Source: an uncultured Halieaceae bacterium (lineage in GTDB: Bacteria; Pseudomonadota; Gammaproteobacteria; Pseudomonadales; Halieaceae). Taken from it: a stretch of 53,222 nucleotides of DNA. Shown here one piece after another: positions 1 through 8,428 of this stretch. Each line of letters starts with the position of its first letter. Positions within the stretch are counted from its first letter, which is position 1. The position numbers and the translations under genes are program-made. The DNA lies in contig CAJWQE010000009.1 of NCBI GenBank assembly GCA_913045375.1, positions 1 to 53,222 on the forward strand, in the 5' to 3' direction. The notes below the pieces were generated by a model. It ran no database searches and had not been told where the DNA came from. It saw only the letters and a list, made by a program, of their open reading frames with translations.

Positions 1-2
1 CT

Positions 3-167
3 GATCAATGGTTAAACGGAGCACCTGCGCGAGACTGCATGACAGATATAACTGTCGATTTTCACCGGGTCAGTTCCGCCGTTAACAATGCTAAGGTGGA
101 CGATCCGACGCTTGCTCACCCACTGGATGAATCAATCCGTGAGCCCGAGCAGGGTGCACTATTTTAG
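3..167 (+). CDS. possible C-terminal end of a gene entering from the left edge
   Basis: One frame stays open from base 3 to a TAG at 165-167, giving about 54 residues that begin DQWLNGAPARDCMTD and end EPEQGALF. The composition is protein-like (acidic, mixed, no low complexity) and the strand matches the downstream formate dehydrogenase operon. I do not recognise a family. An open frame of this length can arise by chance, so this is only a possible tail of an upstream gene. Confidence 0.35.
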   Translation, partial: DQWLNGAPARDCMTDITVDFHRVSSAVNNAKVDDPTLAHPLDESIREPEQGALF

Positions 168-446
168 TAGGGCTTCTCAGCGCAATTTTGTAGTGCAGCT
201 TTTTAACTAAAGTCGGCGTCGAGTGAACTTCAGTGAAATGCTGTCTCAAGATGGTGTAGAGAGTGGTCCAGATAGCAGCTCTCAGGAACTCTACATTTCA
301 GGGAGAACTACCATAAAAACGTTGTGGTAGCGGGGGTTTAGGGTTGATACCATCCCGTCAATAATGAATAAAAGCCGCGGTTGTGAGTCGGCAAAAAACA
401 GGGGGAAGAATCGGTGCTGAGTCAGTACTCATTACCGGTCTAAGCG
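168..446 (+). promoter_or_regulatory. non-coding leader of the formate dehydrogenase operon with a candidate promoter
   Basis: No convincing gene lies in this stretch. A candidate sigma-70 promoter is TTGATA at 344-349, a 17-base spacer and AATAAA at 367-372, about 75 bases before the fdsG ATG (5/6 and 4/6 matches to consensus). The ATG itself has only a weak ribosome binding site. A short inverted repeat TGAGT-CAGT-ACTCA lies at 418-431. No terminator or riboswitch-like fold is evident. Confidence 0.3.
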
Positions 447-926
447 ATGACGGCCTCTTTCGAGAAAACGACAGGAAAAATAGTGGCGCAAAGCGCAGCT
501 AAGCACGCCGCATCGCAAGGCGGTCTGCTGCCGTGTCTGCATGAAATTCAGGCAGAGTTGGGTTACATCCCCAATGAGCACTTAGAAAGTATCGCCACCG
601 CGTTTTCACTCTCGACGGCGGAAGTTCATGGCGTAGTCAGTTTTTATCACGATTTTAGAACGTCACCATCTGCCCGGCAGAGTATTCAGATTTGCTGTGC
701 CGAAGCCTGTCAGGCATCTGGATCACGCGAATTGGAGGCTGGCGTCGCCGATGTTTTGGGTGTTGAGTTTGATGAAACGCACCCGGCTGATAACTACCGC
801 CTCGAGCGAGTGTATTGTCTGGGTAATTGTGCCTGCGGTCCCTCGGTTCGCATTAATGACGAGGTGTATGGACGCGTTGAGCTCTCAAGCCTGCGTCAGC
901 TAGTGGCTGAGGCGGTGCAGTCATGA
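447..926 (+). CDS. fdsG: NAD-dependent formate dehydrogenase gamma subunit (NuoE-like)
   Basis: Small [2Fe-2S] subunit of the soluble NAD+-dependent molybdenum/tungsten formate dehydrogenase; it takes part in electron transfer next to the flavin-containing beta subunit. The 159 residues have the NuoE/24-kDa layout: an N-terminal helical part and a thioredoxin-like domain with the four cluster cysteines at 83 and 88 (spacing as in NuoE) and at 124 and 128 in a CLGNC motif. The ATG at 447 is the first available start because a TAA stands in frame just before it. It overlaps fdsB by four bases (ATGA), indicating translational coupling. Its place at the head of an fdsGBA-fdhD operon separates it from respiratory complex I NuoE. 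Confidence 0.93.
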   Translation: MTASFEKTTGKIVAQSAAKHAASQGGLLPCLHEIQAELGYIPNEHLESIATAFSLSTAEVHGVVSFYHDFRTSPSARQSIQICCAEACQASGSRELEAGVADVLGVEFDETHPADNYRLERVYCLGNCACGPSVRINDEVYGRVELSSLRQLVAEAVQS

Positions 927-2488
927 CGATCACGGTTTATATCCCGCAAGATACGACAGCGGTCTCCGTCGGTGCTGAGCGCGTCGCGACAGCCTTCGTT
1001 CAGGCGGCGCTCAATGCAGAGTTAAGTTACACACTGGTGAGAAGTGGATCGCGCGGCGCGTTCGGTTTGGAGCCCCTGATCGAGATCGAAGTGGGTGCGC
1101 AAGGGCGATTAGCGTTTGGTCCTGTCTCTGTGGATGCCGTTCCTTCACTCGTTACTTCGATTACCGAAGGTGAGTACGAGCGGCACTCAAATTACTTGGG
1201 CCCGGTGAACACTATTCCCTGGTTGGAAAGCCAGACCCGCATTACGTTCAAGCGCTGTGGTGAGGGTGATCCCACTGATCTCGCTAACTATTGCGCGCTT
1301 GGCGGATACCGCGGACTTGAACGCGCGCTGACACTGTCGCCGCAAGCCATTGTTGAAGAGATTAAAGTGTCGGGCCTGCGAGGAAGAGGTGGTGCCGCAT
1401 TTCCAACGGGCATTAAGTGGCAGACAGTTCTCGATGCCCATGGCGAGCAAAAATACATTGTTTGTAATGCCGATGAGGGCGACTCAGGTACCTTCGCTGA
1501 TCGATTGCTGATGGAAGCAGACCCCTATCAGCTGATTGAGGGTATGACCATCTCAGGTTTGGCGGTCGGAGCCACCAAGGGCTTTATTTATCTACGATCT
1601 GAATACCCCCGCGCACAGAAAATGCTGGAGCGAGCCATCGATGTTGCAATGGCGGAGGGCTATTTGGGAGCAGATCTCTGCGGTAGCGGGCAGCGCTTCG
1701 AGTTAGAGGTCCGAATGGGTGCCGGTTCCTACATTTGCGGTGAGGAGACGGCGTTGCTCAATAGCCTCGAGGGAAAACGTGGGGTTGTGAGAGCAAAACC
1801 ACCGTTGCCTGCCATTAAAGGCCTGTTTGGTAAGCCGACGGTGGTGAACAATGTCCTGACTCTGGCGTCTGTTAGTTCGATATTGGCCGATGGCGGCGCT
1901 GAGTACGCGCGGCACGGTGTTGATCGCTCAAAGGGAACCATGCCTTTGCAGCTCGCTGGCAATATCAAAAATGGCGGTTTGATTGAGGTCCCCTTTGGCG
2001 TTTCGCTCAACAAAGTCATTAACAAATGGGGCGGTGGCACTCGTTCAGGACGTCCAGTCCGTGCGGTACAAGTTGGCGGCCCGCTCGGCGCGTACCTATC
2101 TAGCGATCAGCTGGACGTGCCCCTGACCTATGAGGCTCTGGCCGAGCTTGGCGGAATGCTGGGACACGGTGGTATTGTTGTTTTTGACGACACCGTAGAT
2201 ATGGCTAAACAGGCTCACTTTGCGATGGATTTTTGTGCAAAAGAGTCCTGCGGCAAGTGCACGCCCTGCCGTATCGGCGCGGTCCGCGGTAGGGAAGTAC
2301 TGGACCGGGTGGTCGATAGTACGGCGTCATCGAATGACTTGATTTTATTGCGTGACCTTTGCGAGACGATGGAGCAAGCATCGCTCTGCGCCATGGGTGG
2401 TTTGACGCCTTTGCCAGTTAAGAGCGCTATGGATAACTTTCCTGAGGACTTTGGGGTAACAGACAACCAGTATGAGGTGGCCGTGTGA
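923..2488 (+). CDS. fdsB: NAD-dependent formate dehydrogenase beta subunit (NuoF-like, FMN and NADH binding)
   Basis: Flavoprotein subunit that passes electrons from formate oxidation to NAD+. Of 521 residues, roughly the first 130 form a divergent thioredoxin-like region, followed by the NuoF core. Visible motifs are the glycine-rich GRGGAAFPTG loop of the FMN/NADH site, the CGEETALL segment, and the [4Fe-4S] ligands Cys443, Cys446 and Cys449 in SCGKCTPCR with a fourth at Cys489. The first ~80 residues contain no cysteine, so any N-terminal cluster of the fused NuoE-like type is absent. The ATG overlaps the fdsG stop and the stop overlaps the fdsA start, so the three subunits are probably made together. 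Confidence 0.95.
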   Translation: MTITVYIPQDTTAVSVGAERVATAFVQAALNAELSYTLVRSGSRGAFGLEPLIEIEVGAQGRLAFGPVSVDAVPSLVTSITEGEYERHSNYLGPVNTIPWLESQTRITFKRCGEGDPTDLANYCALGGYRGLERALTLSPQAIVEEIKVSGLRGRGGAAFPTGIKWQTVLDAHGEQKYIVCNADEGDSGTFADRLLMEADPYQLIEGMTISGLAVGATKGFIYLRSEYPRAQKMLERAIDVAMAEGYLGADLCGSGQRFELEVRMGAGSYICGEETALLNSLEGKRGVVRAKPPLPAIKGLFGKPTVVNNVLTLASVSSILADGGAEYARHGVDRSKGTMPLQLAGNIKNGGLIEVPFGVSLNKVINKWGGGTRSGRPVRAVQVGGPLGAYLSSDQLDVPLTYEALAELGGMLGHGGIVVFDDTVDMAKQAHFAMDFCAKESCGKCTPCRIGAVRGREVLDRVVDSTASSNDLILLRDLCETMEQASLCAMGGLTPLPVKSAMDNFPEDFGVTDNQYEVAV

Positions 2489-5343
2489 ACAGTATGGTCG
2501 AGTTTTACCAGCCACAAGCTGACTTTGGCACACCCGTTTCAAAGTCCACTGAGCTTGTGACCTTATCTATCGATGGGCGCGATGTTTCAGTTCCTGCGGG
2601 CACCTCAGTCATGCGTGCTGCCTTTGAGGCTGGCATTAAGGTCCCCAAGCTCTGTGCCACCGATACGCTTGAGTCCTTCGGATCCTGCCGGGTCTGCTTG
2701 GTCGAAATTGAAGGTCGACGCGGTTATCCCTCGTCATGCACCACGCCCGTTGAGGCGGGCATGAACGTCACGACTCAGAGCGATCAGTTGGCGAAAATTC
2801 GCCGCGGTGTGATGGAGCTCTACATCAGCGATCATCCACTGGATTGCCTCACTTGTCCTACGAATGGCGACTGTGAGCTACAGTCGACGGCAGGAGAGGT
2901 GGGCTTACGCGATGTGCGTTATGGGTTCGCGGGTGAAAATCACACCCAGCTTGAGAAAGACGAGAGTAGTCCGTATTTCACTTTCGATTCGTCCAAATGC
3001 ATTGTTTGCTCGCGTTGTGTCCGCGCCTGTGAGGAGACTCAGGGAACATTTGCGCTGACCATTTCGGGACGCGGCTTTGATTCTCGCGTTAGCGTAGGGC
3101 CTGAGACGAACTTTTTGGAGTCAGACTGTGTCAGTTGCGGTGCCTGTGTCGCCGCCTGTCCTACGGCTACGTTGACAGAAAACAGCATCATCGAGCGCGG
3201 AATACCTGAGCACTCGGTGACAACAACCTGTGCTTATTGTGGTGTCGGCTGTGGCTTCAAGGCTGAAATGCGAGGCCAAGAAGTGATTCGTATGACGCCG
3301 TGGAAAGATGGTAAAGCGAACGAGGGCCATGCCTGCGTCAAAGGTCGTTTTGCCTTTGGTTATGCGACCCATAAAGATCGCATGACCGAGCCGATGATTC
3401 GCGATTCGATCGATGACCCTTGGAAGCGCGTTAGCTGGGACGAAGCACTGACATTTGCTGCCAATCGGTTGCGTTCTATTCAAGAAAAATACGGCACCAA
3501 GAGCATTGGCGCTATTTCGTCTTCACGCTGCACAAATGAGGAAGTGTGGCTGGTCCAGAAAATGGTGAGGACCGGATTTGGTAACAACAACGTCGATACT
3601 TGCGCTCGAGTATGCCACTCCCCAACCGGTTATGGTCTGAAGCAGACCTTGGGTGAGTCGGCAGGAACGCAGGACTTTGCGTCCGTTGCCGATGCTGACG
3701 TGATTGTCGTGATGGGAGCCAACCCCACAGAAGCGCATCCGGTATTTGGGTCGCGCCTGAAGAAACGACTGCGAGAGGGTGCTCACCTTATTGTTATCGA
3801 TCCTCGCCGGATTGAAATCGTCGGTGCGCCGCACGTCCGATCTGATCTCCACCTACCGGTTCGTCCCGGCGCGAACGTGGCTCTGTTGAATGCTATGGCC
3901 CACACCATCGTGGATGAGGGGCTAATGGATAAACGCTTTGTGGATTCGCGTTGTGACAAGGTGGCGTTTAGCAACTGGCTGACATTCATTCAACAACCTG
4001 AGAACTCGCCAGAGGCCATGGAGGCCCATACCGGGGTACATGCGGATGATGTGCGTGTGGCGGCCCGTCTTTATGCCACGGGCGGAAATGCCGCGATTTA
4101 CTACGGTTTGGGCGTTACCGAACACAGTCAGGGTTCAACAACGGTCATGGCGATCGCTAACCTGGCGATGTTGACTGGGAATATTGGCCGACGAGGTGTT
4201 GGTGTGAACCCACTTCGCGGGCAGAACAATGTTCAAGGTTCCTGCGATATGGGCTCATTCCCGCACGAACTGCCGGGCTATCGACCAGTGAGCGATGACA
4301 CTGTTCGTGGCAGTTTCGAAGCCGCTTGGGGTGTGACATTGGATCCTGAACCCGGGCACCGCATTCCTAACATGTTCGAAGAAGCCTTGTCTGGAGCCTT
4401 TAAAGGCTTGTACTGCCAAGGCGAGGACATTGCGCAGTCAGACCCCAATACACAGCATGTCGAAGCCGCACTTGAGTCGATGGAATGCCTGATTGTTCAG
4501 GACATCTTCCTTAACGAGACCGCGAAGTTCGCACATGTGTTCCTGCCAGGATCATCATTCTTGGAGAAGGACGGGACCTTCACCAACGCGGAGAGACGTA
4601 TTTCGCGCGTGAGAAAGGCGATGGAGCCTCTTGCCGGAAAAGCCGATTGGCAGTCGACACTGGGTCTGGCTCAAGCGCTTGGCTGTGATTGGGACTACGA
4701 GAGTCCCGAACAGATCATGCGCGAGATATCCGCGCTGACGCCTACGTTTGCAGGTGTCACTTACGAGAAAATTGAGCGTTTGGGCAGTATTCAATGGCCT
4801 TGCTGGGACGAGGAATCCGAGGGAACACCGACCATGCACGAGGAGTCGTTCACCCGTGGTTTGGGACAATTTATTGTCACGGAGTACGTACCAACGGATG
4901 AGCGATGTTCGCGTCGTTTTCCACTCATCATGACAACGGGACGCATACTCAGTCAGTACAACGTGGGCGCGCAGACCCGTCGTACCGAGAATTCCGCTTG
5001 GCATGAGGAAGATGTTCTGGAAATTCATCCGGAAGACGCGCAGGAGCGCGGTATTTCCGAAGGCGACTGGGTCGGTATTTCTAGTCGTATGGGTGATACG
5101 GTTCTTCACGCCAGACTGTCGCAGCGCGTTCGCCCCGGTGTTGTTTATACGACCTTCCACCATCCTGTCTCCGGTGCAAACGTTATCACTACCGATAGCT
5201 CGGATTGGGCAACGAACTGTCCAGAGTACAAGGTGACAGCCGTCCAGGTGACCCGTGTTACTCAGCCGTCTGGCTGGCAAGAGCGTCAAAAGAGCTTTGA
5301 TGTGAAACAGCAGCGTTTGGCGAAGGACTCTGTCGTTGGCTGA
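2485..5343 (+). CDS. fdsA: NAD-dependent formate dehydrogenase catalytic alpha subunit
   Basis: Catalytic subunit oxidising formate to CO2 at a bis-MGD molybdenum or tungsten centre in the cytoplasm. The 952 residues show, in order, a plant-type [2Fe-2S] domain (about 25-95), a NuoG-like His/Cys cluster segment around HPLDCLTCP, two ferredoxin-type [4Fe-4S] motifs (CIVCSRCVRAC and CVSCGACVAAC), then the molybdopterin oxidoreductase core starting with the [4Fe-4S] ligands Cys249, Cys252 and Cys256. The metal ligand is Cys377 followed by His378 in ARVCHSPTGYG, so this is the cysteine form, not the selenocysteine form. The start is GTG at 2485, overlapping the fdsB stop (GTGA). The C-terminal part is a molydopterin dinucleotide-binding domain. 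Confidence 0.96.
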   Translation: MNSMVEFYQPQADFGTPVSKSTELVTLSIDGRDVSVPAGTSVMRAAFEAGIKVPKLCATDTLESFGSCRVCLVEIEGRRGYPSSCTTPVEAGMNVTTQSDQLAKIRRGVMELYISDHPLDCLTCPTNGDCELQSTAGEVGLRDVRYGFAGENHTQLEKDESSPYFTFDSSKCIVCSRCVRACEETQGTFALTISGRGFDSRVSVGPETNFLESDCVSCGACVAACPTATLTENSIIERGIPEHSVTTTCAYCGVGCGFKAEMRGQEVIRMTPWKDGKANEGHACVKGRFAFGYATHKDRMTEPMIRDSIDDPWKRVSWDEALTFAANRLRSIQEKYGTKSIGAISSSRCTNEEVWLVQKMVRTGFGNNNVDTCARVCHSPTGYGLKQTLGESAGTQDFASVADADVIVVMGANPTEAHPVFGSRLKKRLREGAHLIVIDPRRIEIVGAPHVRSDLHLPVRPGANVALLNAMAHTIVDEGLMDKRFVDSRCDKVAFSNWLTFIQQPENSPEAMEAHTGVHADDVRVAARLYATGGNAAIYYGLGVTEHSQGSTTVMAIANLAMLTGNIGRRGVGVNPLRGQNNVQGSCDMGSFPHELPGYRPVSDDTVRGSFEAAWGVTLDPEPGHRIPNMFEEALSGAFKGLYCQGEDIAQSDPNTQHVEAALESMECLIVQDIFLNETAKFAHVFLPGSSFLEKDGTFTNAERRISRVRKAMEPLAGKADWQSTLGLAQALGCDWDYESPEQIMREISALTPTFAGVTYEKIERLGSIQWPCWDEESEGTPTMHEESFTRGLGQFIVTEYVPTDERCSRRFPLIMTTGRILSQYNVGAQTRRTENSAWHEEDVLEIHPEDAQERGISEGDWVGISSRMGDTVLHARLSQRVRPGVVYTTFHHPVSGANVITTDSSDWATNCPEYKVTAVQVTRVTQPSGWQERQKSFDVKQQRLAKDSVVG

Positions 5344-6136
5344 ACAGGCGCACAGTGATGTGAGCGAGGCCGATCCCTCGGTGGTATCGGTGAGTCGCCG
5401 ACTGCAAGAGGACGGTACTTCCGTCGAAAACTTTGACGCGGTTGTCGCCGAAGTTCCCGTTGCAATGTCATTCAACGGTATTTCGTATGCGGTAATGATG
5501 GCCACCCCTTGTGACTTGGAAGACTTTATTCGTGGATTCGCCATTGGCGAGGGCATCGTCGACAGTGCGCGAGCGATTTTTGACATTGACCAAGAGTTTG
5601 GTGACGTTGGCGTCGCCGTGAATGCCACGGTCTCTAACGAAACGGCGCACCGGTTGAAGTCCAGGCGCCGATCCATGGCCGGACCAAGTGGATGTGGTCT
5701 CTGCGGTATTGAGTCGATCGAGCACATGACGAGAGACATACTGCCACTCCAGGCTGCCAATCTGCCCAGTCAGGCCGCACTCGATAACGCACTTAGCGGT
5801 ATGCGACGTAGACAAGTGGTGTCTCAATCCACATCAGGTGCACATGCGGCCGTCTGGTGCGATATGGACGGCAATATCGTGACACTGAGAGAAGATGTGG
5901 GGCGGCACAATGCGCTCGACAAGCTCATTGGCTGGCATAGTTCGGAACCAGCTGACGGGTTCGTACTGGTCAGTAGTCGTGCGAGCTATGAGATGGTGGC
6001 AAAAGCCGCAACGGCAGGCATTGGCGTGTTGGCAGCGGTCTCGGCACCGACCTCTATGGCCATAGAGACAGCGAAGACCGCTAACCTCAAGCTCATCGCA
6101 TTTGCATCAAACGGCCGGCACGCTCTTTATTCATAG
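5336..6136 (+). CDS. fdhD: formate dehydrogenase accessory sulfurtransferase FdhD
   Basis: FdhD takes sulfur from a cysteine desulfurase and delivers it to the molybdenum cofactor, which formate dehydrogenase needs for activity. The 266-residue protein carries the family's paired cysteines, Cys120 and Cys123, in GCGLCGIE. It also has the conserved segments EDFIRGFAIGEG and REDVGRHNALDK. The proposed start is TTG at 5336, overlapping the end of fdsA by eight bases; later GTG codons in the first 40 residues are alternatives, since the first ATG is too far inside. It is the last gene of the fds operon. No small delta subunit (fdsD) follows it. Confidence 0.93.
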   Translation: MAEQAHSDVSEADPSVVSVSRRLQEDGTSVENFDAVVAEVPVAMSFNGISYAVMMATPCDLEDFIRGFAIGEGIVDSARAIFDIDQEFGDVGVAVNATVSNETAHRLKSRRRSMAGPSGCGLCGIESIEHMTRDILPLQAANLPSQAALDNALSGMRRRQVVSQSTSGAHAAVWCDMDGNIVTLREDVGRHNALDKLIGWHSSEPADGFVLVSSRASYEMVAKAATAGIGVLAAVSAPTSMAIETAKTANLKLIAFASNGRHALYS

Positions 6137-6223
6137 CCAGGTTGATATCTGGTCTTATCTGCAAATCGAACCTGTCTGTGAGCGGGTCCCGGCGCGGTTG
6201 TGGTAAAAGGAAACGTCGAATAA

Positions 6224-6829
6224 ATGGTTGAGACATTGCAAGGCATGACATCCGTAACTCAGTTTAATGACGGTCGTCGTCTCCGGAGTGAGAGAAGCCG
6301 AAAATCCATGATTGACGCTGCCCTCGAACTAATCGAGGAGGGTAACTTTGCGCCCACGGCTAAGCAGATCTCTGCCCGCGCCGGCGTCGGTATCCGCTCA
6401 TTCTTTCGGCAATTCGAGGATATGGACCAGTTCTTTGCCGCGGTAGACGAGCATACGGTTGGGTCTTTTTGGGAGAGCTTTCTTCACGAGGGAGACCGAG
6501 AGGGGGAACTGCCTGAGCGCCTAGATTCAATATTGGCGACCTATGCCAAGGCATTTGAAGAGCATCGCTCACTGTTACTCGCGACAAAGTCTCTGCGCTG
6601 GAGTTCTCGGGTTTTGAAGGCAAATTATGAGCGCTACCAACAGATCTCCAGAGCCAATAAGGAGCGATGGCTGCCAGAGATAAGCCAGCTTCCTTCGGAC
6701 GAAAGAGAGTTGGCCGACGCGTATTTGTCGTTCGAGATGTGGCATCGCCTGCGCGATATTCAAGGCCTGTCATGTAGCGCTGCACAAACCGTGATTCTAA
6801 AAGCCCTGACACGACTGCTTAGCCCCTAA
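6224..6829 (+). CDS. TetR/AcrR family transcriptional regulator
   Basis: A 201-residue DNA-binding protein with the TetR arrangement: an N-terminal three-helix domain (about residues 24-70) whose recognition helix region reads AGVGIRSFFRQF, followed by an all-helical ligand or dimerisation domain with no recognisable effector signature. The ATG at 6224 has AAAGGA 12 bases upstream; an ATG seven codons later is possible. It lies on the same strand between fdhD (87-base gap) and a DsbA-superfamily gene, and a perfect 17-base palindrome follows it at 6888-6904. It may control that next gene, but the target is inferred from position only. Confidence 0.85.
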   Translation: MVETLQGMTSVTQFNDGRRLRSERSRKSMIDAALELIEEGNFAPTAKQISARAGVGIRSFFRQFEDMDQFFAAVDEHTVGSFWESFLHEGDREGELPERLDSILATYAKAFEEHRSLLLATKSLRWSSRVLKANYERYQQISRANKERWLPEISQLPSDERELADAYLSFEMWHRLRDIQGLSCSAAQTVILKALTRLLSP

Positions 6830-6881
6830 AGCTAAGTCTTTACTGATCACGGGAGTTATCGAGGGGTAGGCTGAAAGGAGC

Positions 6882-6910
6882 TTGATTTGGCACATTATGT
6901 GCCATATCTT
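6882..6910 (+). promoter_or_regulatory. palindromic operator filling the spacer of a candidate promoter
   Basis: Bases 6888-6904 read TGGCACATTATGTGCCA, a perfect inverted repeat of two 8-base arms around one central base. It is flanked immediately by TTGATT (6882-6887) and TATCTT (6905-6910), each matching four of six consensus positions of -35 and -10 boxes, so the palindrome is exactly the 17-base spacer. A regulator bound here would block RNA polymerase. The site lies 113 bases before the preferred start of the next gene and just after a TetR gene. Confidence 0.6.
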
Positions 6911-7017
6911 TTTTGGAACGATTCCTACACCTTCTGTATCCATGCGCAAACCAATAACAACACAATTCCGGGGGGGTCATGTCACAGCAATTTAAGGATC
7001 AAGGCGGAGCGGCAACC

Positions 7018-8349
7018 ATGGACCCATCGCCATTGGCGCGTCGTCTGACCTCAAATCTTGCCAGTTACCTAAACAGCGAAAAAAAGCTGATAAAACGCCG
7101 GCTTAAAGCGGAAAAGGCGAGAAAGAAAGAGGGTCGTCCCCATGTCGTTGATTACTTTCATCAAGTGGAAGACGGTTACAGCCACCTCGCGAGTCAGGTA
7201 CTGGAAGCGTTTGCCGGGCGCTATGACATCGAATTGCGATGCCACATCGTTCGTGGCCCTGAGGGTAAGAATGCGCCAGACGCTGCGTTGCTGCTGAAGC
7301 TATCGCAATACGATTCGGCGCTCATCGCCGATGAGTACGGGCTGAAATTTCCAAGAGGCAGTAACCTTCCGAGCCCAGAGGTTGTAAGTCAGGCAAATGC
7401 ATTGTTAGCAAATGCGCCTCAAGCGGATCTTCCAAGGCTCATGGCAACGGTGGGCGATGCGCTGTGGTCTAGTGATGAGGCGGCACTCGCCACACTGGCT
7501 GATGAGCATGGTTGTGCCACTCCCGAGGATACCGAGGCGCGATTGAATGCAGCCACGGCCTTGCGCGCACAGCTGAAACACTATTCCGGTGCTATGTTCC
7601 ACTATGAAGGTGAGTGGTATTGGGGGGTCGATAGGCTTCACTACCTCGAGGCTCGCTTGGCCGAACTTGGTGCAGACCGCCAGTCAGATCAGCCTTACAT
7701 AACGCAATGTCCCGATGTATCGGTCGATGGCGTGCACAATGCATCCGATTTAACACTCGAGTTTTTTCCGTCGTTACGCAGCCCGTACACCTCGATTGTG
7801 TTTGATGAAACCATCGAGCTTGCAGAAAAGGCGGGCGTCACGCTGTCGATGCGCCCGGTTCTACCGATGGTGATGCGCGGTGTGCCTGCGACCCGTGAAA
7901 AGGGTATGTACATCTTCTCCGATACCGCCCGAGAGGCCCGCAGGCGTGGCGTTGCCTACGGCAACATGTATGACCCCATCGGTAACCCGGTGAGGCGCTG
8001 CTACTCGCTGTATCCCTGGGCCGTTAGTCAAGGAAAGGGGAATGCGCTCTTGTCTGGCTTCTTAAAGCATGCATTCGCGCTGGGTGTTAACACCAATAAC
8101 AATCGCGGTCTCAAGCGAGTTGTCGAGTCGGCAGGTCTGAGTTGGAGCGAGGCAAAGCAACACCTGGGAGAGACAGAGTGGGAGGCTCTACTCGAAACTA
8201 ATCGACTCTCAATGTACGAGGGTGGCTTATGGGGCGTTCCTAGCTATCGACTGATTGATGCCCAGGGACAAACCCACTTAGAAATCTGGGGCCAAGACCG
8301 GCTATGGTTAGTCGCCAGGGAAATTCGCCGCCTTCATAGCGCGAGCTAG
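7018..8349 (+). CDS. two-domain DsbA/2-hydroxychromene-2-carboxylate isomerase superfamily protein
   Basis: About 443 residues containing two DsbA/GST-kappa-like thioredoxin folds in tandem: the first opens with VVDYFHQVEDGYSH, the second with LTLEFFPSLRSPYTS, the usual position for the Ser-Pro-Tyr segment of HCCA isomerases. Neither domain has a CxxC pair, so it is not a disulfide oxidoreductase; a glutathione-dependent isomerase or transferase role is possible, but the substrate is unknown. I chose ATG 7018 because GGAG lies eight bases upstream. The earlier ATG at 6979 follows a G-run only one or two bases away. No signal peptide is seen, and the basic lysine-rich start suggests a cytoplasmic protein. 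Confidence 0.75.
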   Translation: MDPSPLARRLTSNLASYLNSEKKLIKRRLKAEKARKKEGRPHVVDYFHQVEDGYSHLASQVLEAFAGRYDIELRCHIVRGPEGKNAPDAALLLKLSQYDSALIADEYGLKFPRGSNLPSPEVVSQANALLANAPQADLPRLMATVGDALWSSDEAALATLADEHGCATPEDTEARLNAATALRAQLKHYSGAMFHYEGEWYWGVDRLHYLEARLAELGADRQSDQPYITQCPDVSVDGVHNASDLTLEFFPSLRSPYTSIVFDETIELAEKAGVTLSMRPVLPMVMRGVPATREKGMYIFSDTAREARRRGVAYGNMYDPIGNPVRRCYSLYPWAVSQGKGNALLSGFLKHAFALGVNTNNNRGLKRVVESAGLSWSEAKQHLGETEWEALLETNRLSMYEGGLWGVPSYRLIDAQGQTHLEIWGQDRLWLVAREIRRLHSAS

Positions 8350-8428
8350 CGGGTATAGGGCAGCATTGATGAGAGACCTGACTGAACGGAACTCATGACC
8401 AGAGCGGCTTTACCACCCGAGTTTGGGG

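Noticed and set aside
418..431. TGAGT-CAGT-ACTCA inverted repeat before fdsG as an operator
   Set aside because: Arms of five bases are easily found by chance; not supported by any second site or neighbouring regulator.
3600..3618. Possible selenocysteine position in the formate dehydrogenase
   Set aside because: The metal-ligand codon is TGC (Cys377), not TGA, and no stop interrupts the gene.
4555..5760. Long minus-strand open frame of 401 codons opposite fdsA and fdhD
   Set aside because: It lies wholly antisense to two clear genes with strong motifs, is rich in Arg/Ser/Thr as expected for a complementary-frame artefact, and resembles no family.
6360..6812. Minus-strand open frame opposite the TetR gene
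   Set aside because: Fully contained in a well-supported gene; composition is that of a non-coding frame.
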